Shown piece after piece: positions 8,782 through 16,652 of a stretch of 64,000 bases of DNA. Position 1 is the first letter of the stretch. Every line of letters begins with the position of its first letter. Source of the DNA: Halovivax cerinus (GTDB taxonomy: Archaea > Halobacteriota > Halobacteria > Halobacteriales > Natrialbaceae); the NCBI RefSeq assembly GCF_024498195.1, contig NZ_CP101824.1:620001-684000 (forward strand), read 5' to 3'. A model generated the notes under the pieces. That model had not been told where the DNA came from. It did not search any database and saw nothing but the letters and a program-made list of their open reading frames with translations. The position numbers were made by a program, and so were the translations under genes.

Positions 8782-9135
8782 ATGAACCACACCCGATCGG
8801 CCGACGAGCGAGGACACGACAGCAACGCCGCCGGCGAGGACCGCGAACCGATCACGAGGCGCGTCCACGAGAACTCCTGGTCGGCCAACCTCGAAGAACC
8901 GCGCCATGCCGACGACCCCGACCTCGTCGTCGCGGAGGCGATCGACGCCGTCGAGGCGACGGCCGCGGGCTACCACGTCAACCTCGTCACGCACGCCGAC
9001 CACGGTCATCCTGAGGACTACCTCTGGCCGGAACTGGCGGCGTACGGGGGCGAAGCGGGGACTGAGTCGCTGGAATGGCGGTACGTCGACCAGTGCGGCT
9101 GTGGCGGCCACGTGACCCGCGTGCAGGTGTCGTGA
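8782..9135 (+). CDS. CGCGG-type putative radical-SAM-modified RiPP precursor
   Basis: A 117-residue protein: an acidic, variable first 25 residues, a conserved central part (RRVHENSWSANLEEP, VNLVTHADHGHPEDYLWPEL) and the terminal motif DQCGCGGHVTRVQV. I recall this C-terminal CGCGG signature as a haloarchaeal family predicted to be modified by a radical SAM enzyme, and a radical SAM/SPASM protein is encoded at 11218-12444. Start 8782 was chosen because the extension to 8716 is not conserved-looking. A TTATATTTT stretch at 8770-8778 is too close to the ATG to be its TATA box. The two Cys near residues 105-107 and adjacent Gly are the likely modified site (inference). Confidence 0.75.
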   Translation: MNHTRSADERGHDSNAAGEDREPITRRVHENSWSANLEEPRHADDPDLVVAEAIDAVEATAAGYHVNLVTHADHGHPEDYLWPELAAYGGEAGTESLEWRYVDQCGCGGHVTRVQVS

Positions 9136-9527
9136 TCGGCAGGTCGTCGGTACACGAGCGGTCGACAGTTCGTCGTCGGGGCGGCCGAGTGGAGACGGCA
9201 ATCCGAACCGCCGGATCGGTGTCCACAGTACCGTGAACGTACGCCACGCCTGGGCCAGCGTAACGCGACCAAACGCCGTCGGCGTCGCGACTAACGATTT
9301 CGTACAACCGCTAACCCGCGCCGCTCGGGTGCGATTCGACCGCCGTTTTCGCCGCCCAGTGCCCGATCGTCCGATTTTCGTCCCGTCCCGGGACTGACTG
9401 TGTCCCATCGACTCCCGTTTCCCGTCGCGATCGTGCCCCCACGGCCCGACTTCCCCGCCGTTCCGGCCCGATCAGGCCAATCTGACGGTAACTATACCGG
9501 TCGGTATGGCGGTCTCAACCGCACACG
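9136..9527. other. Intergenic stretch, only a promoter seen
   Basis: About 390 bases without a credible gene on either strand. It ends in the promoter of the Tat-exported repeat protein (TATA-like element at 9489-9496). C- and G-runs such as GGCCCGACTTCCCCGCCG near 9443 are degenerate low-complexity sequence. Confidence 0.5.
9489..9496 (+). promoter_or_regulatory. TATA box for the repeat protein
   Basis: TAACTATA sits about 35 bases before the ATG at 9528, placing transcription start roughly 10 bases upstream of the start codon. This supports ATG 9528. Confidence 0.5.
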
Positions 9528-11090
9528 ATGACAGATCGCGATTCCACCCAGCCACCAGGTATCGATTCCGACGGACGTGCTGATTCCGACGACCGTTCCG
9601 ATTCCGCCGACGACGAACGAGGCCAGGACGAACGACGACCAGCCCGCGACGAGCCGCCGGCGACGGACACCGACCAGTCCGTCGACGGCGACGACGGCAG
9701 TGCCGATCGGGACGCAGACGGGGACGTCGAGCGACGGACGTACCTACAGGCGATCGGCGCGGCGGGCGCCGCCGGTGCCATCGGCGCCGGAGCCGGCCTG
9801 AGTGGCCTGGGTTCGCAGCCCGTGAGCGCGCAAGCGGATCCGAACGGGAGTGTCCTCGCGACGTTCTGTGGGACCTTCTCCGGTGGACCACAGGTCCAGC
9901 AGTGTCTCTCCTGCGTCGAGGCCGCGTGCCCGGGCGAGGAGGTCACTCCGGTGTATCCGATCGTTACGGGCCTGACCGGCACGTGCTTCACGCCCAACAG
10001 TATCCCCGCCGGTGCCGACTACGTGACGCTCAAAGCCGGGACGAACTGCTATGTGGCCCCCGTGAACGGAAACACCACGTTCTGCCTGCCGCCCGGGGCA
10101 CCGGACATCTCCAACGCGACGTTCTACAGCTGCGGGGGGGATCAGCCCCAGCCCGCGGTTGTCGACTACACGGTGACCTGCGAGGAGATCGTCGTCACGA
10201 CGGCGAACATCGACACTGGAACGACGCTGACAGCGCAGGTAACCTTCCTCGACGGTGAGGGCAACGAGACTACCGAGACGTTCCAGGCGACCGTGCAGAA
10301 CAATACGGCGACGTTCGCCCTCCCCGGCAATCTCAACCCGACGAATCTCGTCTTGCTGCTCGACGATCTCGTTCTCGACGACCAGCCCGTCGTCGCCGAG
10401 GACGCCCCGTGTACCCCCGAACCGCCGGTCTTCGACGGGGTCGACGTGACCTGCGACGCCATCACCGTCTCCACGACGAACGTCCCCGAGGGGGAAACGC
10501 TCTCCATCACGGTCTCCTTCGCCAACGGGGTCGTCGAAACCTACAACGTGCCAGTGGATGCCGATGGCGTCGCCGTCGTACCACTCCCCGGCGACGTCGA
10601 TCCGTCGCACCTTACGGTCGTCTACGACGGCGAGACGCTGTTCGACATGGAGGTCCAGGCGACCGACGCGCCGTGTGCGGAGCCGCCGACACCGCCGACG
10701 CCGGATCCGCGCCTCGACTCGATCGAGGTGACCTGCGAGGCGGTGCGGATCGTGACGGCCGACATCCCCGACGGTGACGTGCTGACGGTGACGGTCTCCC
10801 TCGCGGACGGAACGTCGGTGATGGAGGACCTCGCCATCGACGCCGATGGGGTGGCGACCCTCGGGCTGCCCGGCGACGTCGACCCAACACACCTCACTAT
10901 CGTCTACGACGGCGAGACCCTGTTCGACATGGAGGTGCAGGCGACAGATGCGCCGTGTGCGGAGCCGACGCCCCCGGAACCACCGGAGCCGCCGACCCCG
11001 AAACCGCCGAAGAAGGAGATCCGAAAGAAGATGATGCGACACAAGCGCGCGTACGAGAAGTACAAGAAGATGCTCGAGAAGTCGGACTGA
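9528..11090 (+). CDS. Tat-exported protein with three Ig-like repeats
   Basis: A 520-residue protein. After an unusually long acidic N-region (about 65 residues) comes a Tat signal, ERRTYLQAIGAAGAAGA, ending in VSAQA. The next 100 residues are Cys-rich (QQCLSCVEAACPGEE, GTCFTPN, GTNCYVAP). Three beta-rich repeats of about 95 residues follow, each starting VTC(E/D)(E/A) and ending in a VVYDGETLFDMEVQATDAPC-like strand; the last two are nearly identical at DNA level (about 10612-10685 and 10900-10973). A proline linker leads to a basic tail ending KMLEKSD. It is probably cell-surface. It lies between the CGCGG peptide and its likely maturase; function unknown. Confidence 0.75.
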   Translation: MTDRDSTQPPGIDSDGRADSDDRSDSADDERGQDERRPARDEPPATDTDQSVDGDDGSADRDADGDVERRTYLQAIGAAGAAGAIGAGAGLSGLGSQPVSAQADPNGSVLATFCGTFSGGPQVQQCLSCVEAACPGEEVTPVYPIVTGLTGTCFTPNSIPAGADYVTLKAGTNCYVAPVNGNTTFCLPPGAPDISNATFYSCGGDQPQPAVVDYTVTCEEIVVTTANIDTGTTLTAQVTFLDGEGNETTETFQATVQNNTATFALPGNLNPTNLVLLLDDLVLDDQPVVAEDAPCTPEPPVFDGVDVTCDAITVSTTNVPEGETLSITVSFANGVVETYNVPVDADGVAVVPLPGDVDPSHLTVVYDGETLFDMEVQATDAPCAEPPTPPTPDPRLDSIEVTCEAVRIVTADIPDGDVLTVTVSLADGTSVMEDLAIDADGVATLGLPGDVDPTHLTIVYDGETLFDMEVQATDAPCAEPTPPEPPEPPTPKPPKKEIRKKMMRHKRAYEKYKKMLEKSD

Positions 11091-11184
11091 GCCCGGAGCA
11101 GGCACAGTCCGGACCGATCGACGCAGCTGTTTCGCCGCCCGAACCAGTTCGCCCGCCTTCCAGCGAACTGGGACGGGCCACCTC

Positions 11185-11190
11185 GATATA
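11185..11190 (+). promoter_or_regulatory. TATA box for the radical SAM gene
   Basis: GATATA centred about 30 bases before ATG 11218, giving a leader of only a few bases. The radical SAM gene therefore has its own promoter rather than depending on the upstream repeat protein. Confidence 0.5.
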
Positions 11191-11217
11191 GGCCGGTGGC
11201 GGGTCGACCTCGGTCCA

Positions 11218-12444
11218 ATGACGACCGGCTCGCTGAACACGGCCGACCGTCCGCTCGTACTCATCTGGGAACTGACGCAGGCCTGCGACCTGGCCTGTGA
11301 ACACTGCCGGGCGGAGGCGGACCCGACGCGACACCCGGACGAACTCTCCACGGCCGAAGGCAAGGCGCTCCTCGACGACGCGGCCGCCTTCGGTGAAGGC
11401 CAGCTCGTCGTCCTCTCCGGTGGCGACCCGCTCGTCCGCGACGACGTGACCGACCTCGTCGCCTACGGCACGGATCGCGGGCTCCGGATGACGATCACGC
11501 CGAGCGGAACGTCCTCGCTCACCGCGGACGCCATCGGCGATCTGGCCGATGCCGGGTTACGCCGGATGGCGGTCAGTCTCGACGGTGCCTCGCCCGAGAC
11601 GCACGATGCATTCCGCGGCGAGTCGGGCAGCTTCGCGGAGACCATCCGGGCCGCCGAAGACGCGCGCGAGGCCGGCGTCCCGCTGCAGATCAACACCACC
11701 GTCTGCGCCCAGACCGTGTCCGACCTCCCGGCGATTCGCGACGTCGTCCGGGAGCTGGACGCGGTCATGTGGAGCGTCTTCTTCCTCGTCCCCGTGGGGC
11801 GTGGCCGCGTGCTGGATCCCATCTCGCCCGAACGCGCCGAGGCGGTGATGGAGTGGCTCCACGTCGTCAGTCGGGAGGAGTCGTTCGGCCTCAAGACGAC
11901 TGAAGCGCCGATGTACCGTCGCGTCGTGGCCCAGCACGGACGGAACGGGAACCGAGATAGGGGTGCTGCCGGCGGACGGACTACCACAGGCGGCGAACGC
12001 GATAGTGACGACCGCGACCGTGACGCTCCCGGTCGGGATGACCGCGACCGTGACGACCGCAATCGGGACTCCGGCGGCCCACCAGCCGGCGTCACCCGCC
12101 GCACCGGCATCGTCGCCGGCGACGGTTTCTGCTTCGTCAGCCACACCGGCGAGGTCTACCCGTCCGGCTTCCTCCCCGAATCCGCTGGCAACGTCCGGGA
12201 GACGCCCGTCACCGAACTCTACCGCGAGAGCGACCTGTTCCGCTCGCTTCGCGATCGCGACCGCTACAGGGGCAAGTGCGGTGCCTGCGAGTTCCGCGCA
12301 CTCTGTGGCGGCAGTCGCTCACGAGCGTACGCAACGACCGGCGATCCGTTGGCGAGTGATCCGCTCTGTTCGTACGTCCCCGAAGGCTACGATGGACCGT
12401 TACCGTGGGATGAAAGTGGGACGGTATCGTCGGCGAGCGACTGA
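11218..12444 (+). CDS. Radical SAM/SPASM peptide-modifying enzyme
   Basis: A 408-residue radical SAM protein. Cys23, Cys27 and Cys30 (QACDLACEHC) form the CxxxCxxC site for the SAM-binding 4Fe-4S cluster; VLSGGDPL is the glycine-rich SAM motif. The C-terminus has a SPASM-type cluster domain, CGACEFRALCGG then DPLCSY. Between them, at about residues 240-285, lies a low-complexity stretch of alternating Arg and Asp (RDRDAPGRDDRDRDD), probably a disordered insertion. The best fit is the TIGR04053-like group, which I recall pairing with small peptides; the CGCGG protein at 8782 is the obvious partner. Overall length is somewhat longer than usual because of the insertion. Confidence 0.85.
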   Translation: MTTGSLNTADRPLVLIWELTQACDLACEHCRAEADPTRHPDELSTAEGKALLDDAAAFGEGQLVVLSGGDPLVRDDVTDLVAYGTDRGLRMTITPSGTSSLTADAIGDLADAGLRRMAVSLDGASPETHDAFRGESGSFAETIRAAEDAREAGVPLQINTTVCAQTVSDLPAIRDVVRELDAVMWSVFFLVPVGRGRVLDPISPERAEAVMEWLHVVSREESFGLKTTEAPMYRRVVAQHGRNGNRDRGAAGGRTTTGGERDSDDRDRDAPGRDDRDRDDRNRDSGGPPAGVTRRTGIVAGDGFCFVSHTGEVYPSGFLPESAGNVRETPVTELYRESDLFRSLRDRDRYRGKCGACEFRALCGGSRSRAYATTGDPLASDPLCSYVPEGYDGPLPWDESGTVSSASD

Positions 12445-12886
12445 ATTGCTCGGACAGCCGGCACGAATTCGTTCGTCCCCGATCGTTCTCGCCGGTACAG
12501 TACCGTTCGTCTCCTCAAGTCCGCCGATGGGATCGCCTGCGACGACGAGCAGTGGTGGCTACGTCGGACGGCACCGGCGGCGACGGACGGTGGACCACTT
12601 TTCTCGTGTATCGGTACCCGCTCACTGTCGAGCACTCGTATCTACTACAGGAGTGTCGACGATCCTGTCACGTTTCCCGATAAAATTCCGACCACTTTGC
12701 ATGCTAGCTATCGTGGTACAACCCACTACCATCATGCTTCCAACACGAATCGACACGACGAGTCGGCCCCACAAAAACGCAATCCCGGGGCCCAAGATGA
12801 AGATATTTGAAATCCATCGGACTATAGCCCTGGCCGATAGTACCAAGATTTAATACAGTTAGTGAGTTTGGTAGGCACGAACACGC
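12445..12886. other. Intergenic region with an ABC-operon promoter
   Basis: About 440 bases, visibly more A+T-rich in its last 200. CGGTACAGTACCG at 12493-12505 is a short inverted repeat with a one-base centre. A TATA-like ATTTAATA near 12848-12855 is suitably placed for the ATG at 12887. A minus-strand frame at 12622-12846 looks unlike a haloarchaeal protein and is not called. Confidence 0.5.
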
Positions 12887-14011
12887 ATGGTGTTAGCTAA
12901 CAGGAGACATTTTGTGAAGAGTCTCGGGACGATCGGTGCTGGAGGACTCGCAACATCGCTAGCAGGGTGCATGGGCGGTGGCAGTGAGGGATCGTCACTC
13001 AACGTGGTCACAGCACCGACGCCGACGACATCGCTCGAGATAAATCACCTCCAAGAGGAGACGGACATCTTCGAGACCGTCATGGACGACATCGGATACG
13101 AGGGTGACGTCCAGCTCACCTGGGACGAACTCTCTCAGTTCATGGGCGGTCAGGCGGATATCGCCCCCTCGGTCGGAACGGTGGAGGCCGCCCAGTTAGC
13201 GACGGAACGCGACTTCGATCTCACGGCTCACGCACAGACAACTCCGCAGCATACGGCACTGTACGTCCGAAGCGGAAGTGACTACGATCCCGACGTCGCC
13301 GGAAGCAAACAGGCCGCGATAGACGCCCTGGTCGAAAACGATGCGGCGTTCGGGATCGGTGGCTGGGGGAACGGGCCCGTCCCGGCCTACCGGTTGATAT
13401 TCCAGGAAAAGTACGGCTATTCCTTCGAAGAAGGCGGGGATTTCAACATCGTAACCGGCGAGTTCCCGGCGCTCGCCCAGATGGTGGCCGAAGGCAACAT
13501 CGATGCTGGCGGGTCGGGACCACCGTACGGGTTGTACCCGGTTCGGGATCAGGTCAAGCCGCTGCTCTGGAATCAGGAGGAACTGGCGGACATCGATCTG
13601 CCGAAGACGGCGATGTGCATCTCGAACGGAATCACGCGAACGAGTTACGCAGAGGAGAACACAGAAGCGATCGCCGCCTGGTTCGGGATGGAAAAGTACG
13701 CACACGAGTACATGGCCAATAATGTGGACGAACTGGCCGCTCGGTCGGACGTACAGGAGAGTCTGAACGTCCCGAACGAGGACGCCGCCGCGTGGATCCT
13801 GAACTTCCGCTACAACGCGATGAACACGGAAAACGAACTCCCGGCGAGCCTCCAGGACGTTCCGTTCACCGAAGATCGGATCGCGCAGGACAAAGAGTCC
13901 CTCAGATCGATCGAATCGATGGGGCAGCTATCCTCCGGCTGGGAAGAGTCACTCAGCTACATGGAACACGATATCGACGAGTACTACGAGATGGCGAAGA
14001 ACAATGCCTAA
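12887..14011 (+). CDS. ABC transporter substrate-binding lipoprotein (NMT1/SsuA-like)
   Basis: A 374-residue exported binding protein. It has a Tat-like start (NRRHFVKSLG) and a lipobox with Cys28 (TSLAGCMGGG), so it is lipid-anchored outside the cell. The body resembles SsuA/TauA/THI5-type binding proteins: LNVVTAPTPTTSLEI near the N-terminus, QFMGGQADIAPSVGTVEAAQLA, and an effector-like GIGGWGNGPVPAYRLIF. It is the first gene of a five-gene run with two permeases, an ATPase and an amidohydrolase. The substrate is unknown; the amidohydrolase suggests an organic amide or N-heterocycle (inference). Confidence 0.8.
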   Translation: MVLANRRHFVKSLGTIGAGGLATSLAGCMGGGSEGSSLNVVTAPTPTTSLEINHLQEETDIFETVMDDIGYEGDVQLTWDELSQFMGGQADIAPSVGTVEAAQLATERDFDLTAHAQTTPQHTALYVRSGSDYDPDVAGSKQAAIDALVENDAAFGIGGWGNGPVPAYRLIFQEKYGYSFEEGGDFNIVTGEFPALAQMVAEGNIDAGGSGPPYGLYPVRDQVKPLLWNQEELADIDLPKTAMCISNGITRTSYAEENTEAIAAWFGMEKYAHEYMANNVDELAARSDVQESLNVPNEDAAAWILNFRYNAMNTENELPASLQDVPFTEDRIAQDKESLRSIESMGQLSSGWEESLSYMEHDIDEYYEMAKNNA

Positions 14012-14074
14012 TTCAGAGATCCTGAGGCACCATAGACAGTCTACTGACGGAGATACAGCCGATCTATCTAAGGA

Positions 14075-14887
14075 ATGAGTACCGCATCACGTTCCCCGAC
14101 GAAGCTCGTTCCGGCACCCCTGGTTGCGAATCGACGCGTCGTCTTCATCGAAGCGGTCGCATCGATCGTGGTCCTCTGGGGACTCGTCGCGTGGGGGCTG
14201 AACATGACGGATACGGTTTCGTCACCCATCCTGGTCGCGGACTCGATCGTCGCTCTGCTCGCGAGCGGCGAGTGGGTCCCCCACTTCTCGGCGTCGATAC
14301 GACGGATCCTCTACGGGTTCGTCCTCGCAACGCTTCTGGGGACGTCACTCGGCGTCCTGATGGGACTCTCCGAATTCTGGGAGCGCGTGTTTCAGGATTA
14401 CATAACGATCGGGCTCGCGTTCCCGTCTGTGTTCATCGCGTTCTTCGCGGCGATGTGGTTCGGAATCGGTGACATGACGCCGACGGTGACGGCCGCTATT
14501 GCACCCTTCCCGTTCGTCGCACAGAACGTCTATCAGGGCGTCGAAAACATCGACCATCGCCTGACGGAGATGACCCAATCGTTCGACGTGTCGCGGAAAC
14601 GGACGCTGTGGCGGGTCGTCTTCCGATCCGTCCTCCCGGAGTGGTTCGCCGGCATCCGGTACGGCTTCGCCGGGTCGTGGAAGCTGGTGACGCTCGCGGA
14701 GGCGATCGCAGCGGAGCGCGGAGTCGGCTTCATGATCCAGTACGAGATGAACCAGTTATCGATCACCGCCGTGCTCACGTGGACCATCCTCTTCGCGACC
14801 GTCATCATGGTCTTCGAGTACGGCATCCTCCAGCAAGTAGAGAAACGGGTGTTCGCCTGGCGGCAGGACACCGCCGTCGCGTGGTAA
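14075..14887 (+). CDS. ABC transporter permease (SsuC/TauC-like)
   Basis: A 270-residue BPD_transp_1 permease with about six membrane helices. The coupling-helix region reads VENIDHRLTEMTQSFDVSRK, equivalent to the EAA loop that docks on the ATPase. It is 3 bases upstream of the ATPase gene and paralogous to the permease at 15686-16504, so the importer channel is probably a heterodimer. It imports whatever the lipoprotein at 12887 binds. Confidence 0.85.
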   Translation: MSTASRSPTKLVPAPLVANRRVVFIEAVASIVVLWGLVAWGLNMTDTVSSPILVADSIVALLASGEWVPHFSASIRRILYGFVLATLLGTSLGVLMGLSEFWERVFQDYITIGLAFPSVFIAFFAAMWFGIGDMTPTVTAAIAPFPFVAQNVYQGVENIDHRLTEMTQSFDVSRKRTLWRVVFRSVLPEWFAGIRYGFAGSWKLVTLAEAIAAERGVGFMIQYEMNQLSITAVLTWTILFATVIMVFEYGILQQVEKRVFAWRQDTAVAW

Positions 14888-14889
14888 CA

Positions 14890-15696
14890 ATGACTCAGCA
14901 CACTACAGCAGAACAAGAACGCATCGACGTCGGCTCGAACAGCGCAGGCAGAATCAGTATCGAGGGACTCACGAAGCGGTTCGAGACGGCGAGTGGTGGC
15001 GAGACGGTCTTCGAGAACGTCGACCTGGAGATCGAGCCCGGCCGATTCGTCACGCTGATCGGCAAGTCCGGGTGCGGCAAATCGACGCTACTGAAGATCC
15101 TGAGCGGCGTCCTGGAGCCGACGTCCGGTTCGGTGCGCATCGAGAGCGAAGACGGCGGCGACGCCGAAATCGGCCACGTGTTCCAGTCGCCCCGGTTGCT
15201 GCCGTGGAACTCCTGCGAACGGAACATCGAACTCGTTCACGAAGGTAACGCGGCGTACACGCCCGAGCTGGCGCGGCGGTACCTCGAGCTGGTAGACCTG
15301 GGCGAACACGCCGATAAGTACCCGACGCAGCTCTCCGGCGGACAGCAACAGCGCGTCGGCATCGCCCGGGCATTCAGTATCGACCCTGAAATCCTCCTGA
15401 TGGACGAACCGTTCTCGAACCTGGACGAGATCACGGCCGACGAACTCCGGACGGAACTCATCGACATCTGGGAGAAACTCGATAAAACGGTGTTCTTCGT
15501 CACGCACGACATCACGGAGGCTGTGGCCCTCTCGGATCGGATCCTGATGCTCGGCGACGGGCGTCTCTACGGCGACCTGGAGGTCCCGCTCGAACGGCCG
15601 CGCGACATCGAATCCGAGGAGTTCCTCAGGTTCCGTCAACGGGCGATCAAGCAGTTCCACACAATCGACGAGGAGGGACCGATGGATGGCCACTAG
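14890..15696 (+). CDS. ABC transporter ATP-binding protein (SsuB/TauB-like)
   Basis: A 268-residue ATPase. Walker A is GKSGCGKS at residues 58-65, the signature is LSGGQQQRVGIARA, and Walker B is ILLMDEPFSNLDE, followed by the switch His in FVTHDITEAVAL. Start ATG 14890 gives a normal family length, and the earlier in-frame sequence overlaps the permease gene in another register. The Q-loop and D-loop order is normal. It overlaps the second permease by 11 bases, indicating translational coupling. Confidence 0.9.
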   Translation: MTQHTTAEQERIDVGSNSAGRISIEGLTKRFETASGGETVFENVDLEIEPGRFVTLIGKSGCGKSTLLKILSGVLEPTSGSVRIESEDGGDAEIGHVFQSPRLLPWNSCERNIELVHEGNAAYTPELARRYLELVDLGEHADKYPTQLSGGQQQRVGIARAFSIDPEILLMDEPFSNLDEITADELRTELIDIWEKLDKTVFFVTHDITEAVALSDRILMLGDGRLYGDLEVPLERPRDIESEEFLRFRQRAIKQFHTIDEEGPMDGH

Positions 15697-16504
15697 CACT
15701 CGGACGAGCGTGCTCGACACCGTCGACGTGAGCGTTCGCCGATGGGCACCGAGGGTCGTCGCTATCGGGTTGACCTACGGCCTGTGGTACGTTATTGCCA
15801 CGATGTTCCCGTCGGACCTGATGCCGTACCCGCTGGAGACCCTGGAGCTCACCTGGGACCTGTACGTGTCGGGACAGGCCTTCACCCATCTGATTCCGTC
15901 GCTATCGCGGATCGGGATCGCGTTCGTCGCCGCGATGATCATCGGGACCGGAGTCGGTGTGGCCATGGGATCGACGAACTTCGGTCAACTGTACTTCGCA
16001 CCGTTCGTCGTGATCGGGCTGGCGCTCCCGTCCGTCGCGCTCGCCGCGATCATGCGGTTGATCTTCGGGTACACCTTCGTGGCACCGGTCGTCGCCGCGA
16101 CGCTCGCGGTAGTCCCGTTCGTCACGGTCAACATCTGGAAGGGCGTCGAAAACATCGATCAGGACCTCCTCGAGATGGCGTCGTCGTTCGACGTTTCGAA
16201 CCTCCGCCTGCTGTGGCGCATCGTCATCCCGAACACCGCCCCGTCGCTGTTCGCGGCGACGCGATTCGGTCTCGCGCTCTCGTGGAAGGTGGTTACGGTC
16301 GTGGAGGTGTTCGCCGCATCGAGCGGGATCGGGTACATGGTCAACCGGACCTACCAATCGTTCAGGTTCGAGCAGAGTTTCGCCTGGGCCGTCGTCTTCA
16401 TCGTCGTCGTCATATTCGTAGAGTATCTGGTGTTGAAACCCCTCGAACGTCGGATGTTCGAGTACCGCCAGGACGTCGATTTCGACTTCGGTGGTGTCCG
16501 ATGA
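15686..16504 (+). CDS. ABC transporter permease, second subunit
   Basis: A 272-residue BPD_transp_1 permease with about six helices and a coupling loop, VENIDQDLLEMASSFDVSNL, closely matching that of the first permease. The tail is LERRMFEYRQDVDFDFGG. Two different permeases around one ATPase is less common for SsuABC-type systems, which usually have a homodimeric channel; it may reflect an ancient duplication. The next gene begins about 150 bases later. Confidence 0.85.
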   Translation: MATSTRTSVLDTVDVSVRRWAPRVVAIGLTYGLWYVIATMFPSDLMPYPLETLELTWDLYVSGQAFTHLIPSLSRIGIAFVAAMIIGTGVGVAMGSTNFGQLYFAPFVVIGLALPSVALAAIMRLIFGYTFVAPVVAATLAVVPFVTVNIWKGVENIDQDLLEMASSFDVSNLRLLWRIVIPNTAPSLFAATRFGLALSWKVVTVVEVFAASSGIGYMVNRTYQSFRFEQSFAWAVVFIVVVIFVEYLVLKPLERRMFEYRQDVDFDFGGVR

Positions 16505-16652
16505 CTCCCCCCTCTCGAGCGCGTTCTGTGACGACGACCGATTCGGACCGGCGCCGAACCCACGCCGTTCGTCCCACCTCGGGATACGAAACGAACGAGT
16601 ATTGTACACATACGACGAGCGCCAGCCGACACACGTCGAGGTGACACGACTA

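Noticed and set aside
12622..12846. Minus-strand 74-codon frame with hydrophobic segments.
   Set aside because: Basic and low in acidic residues for a haloarchaeon, no motif, and covers the promoter of the ABC operon.
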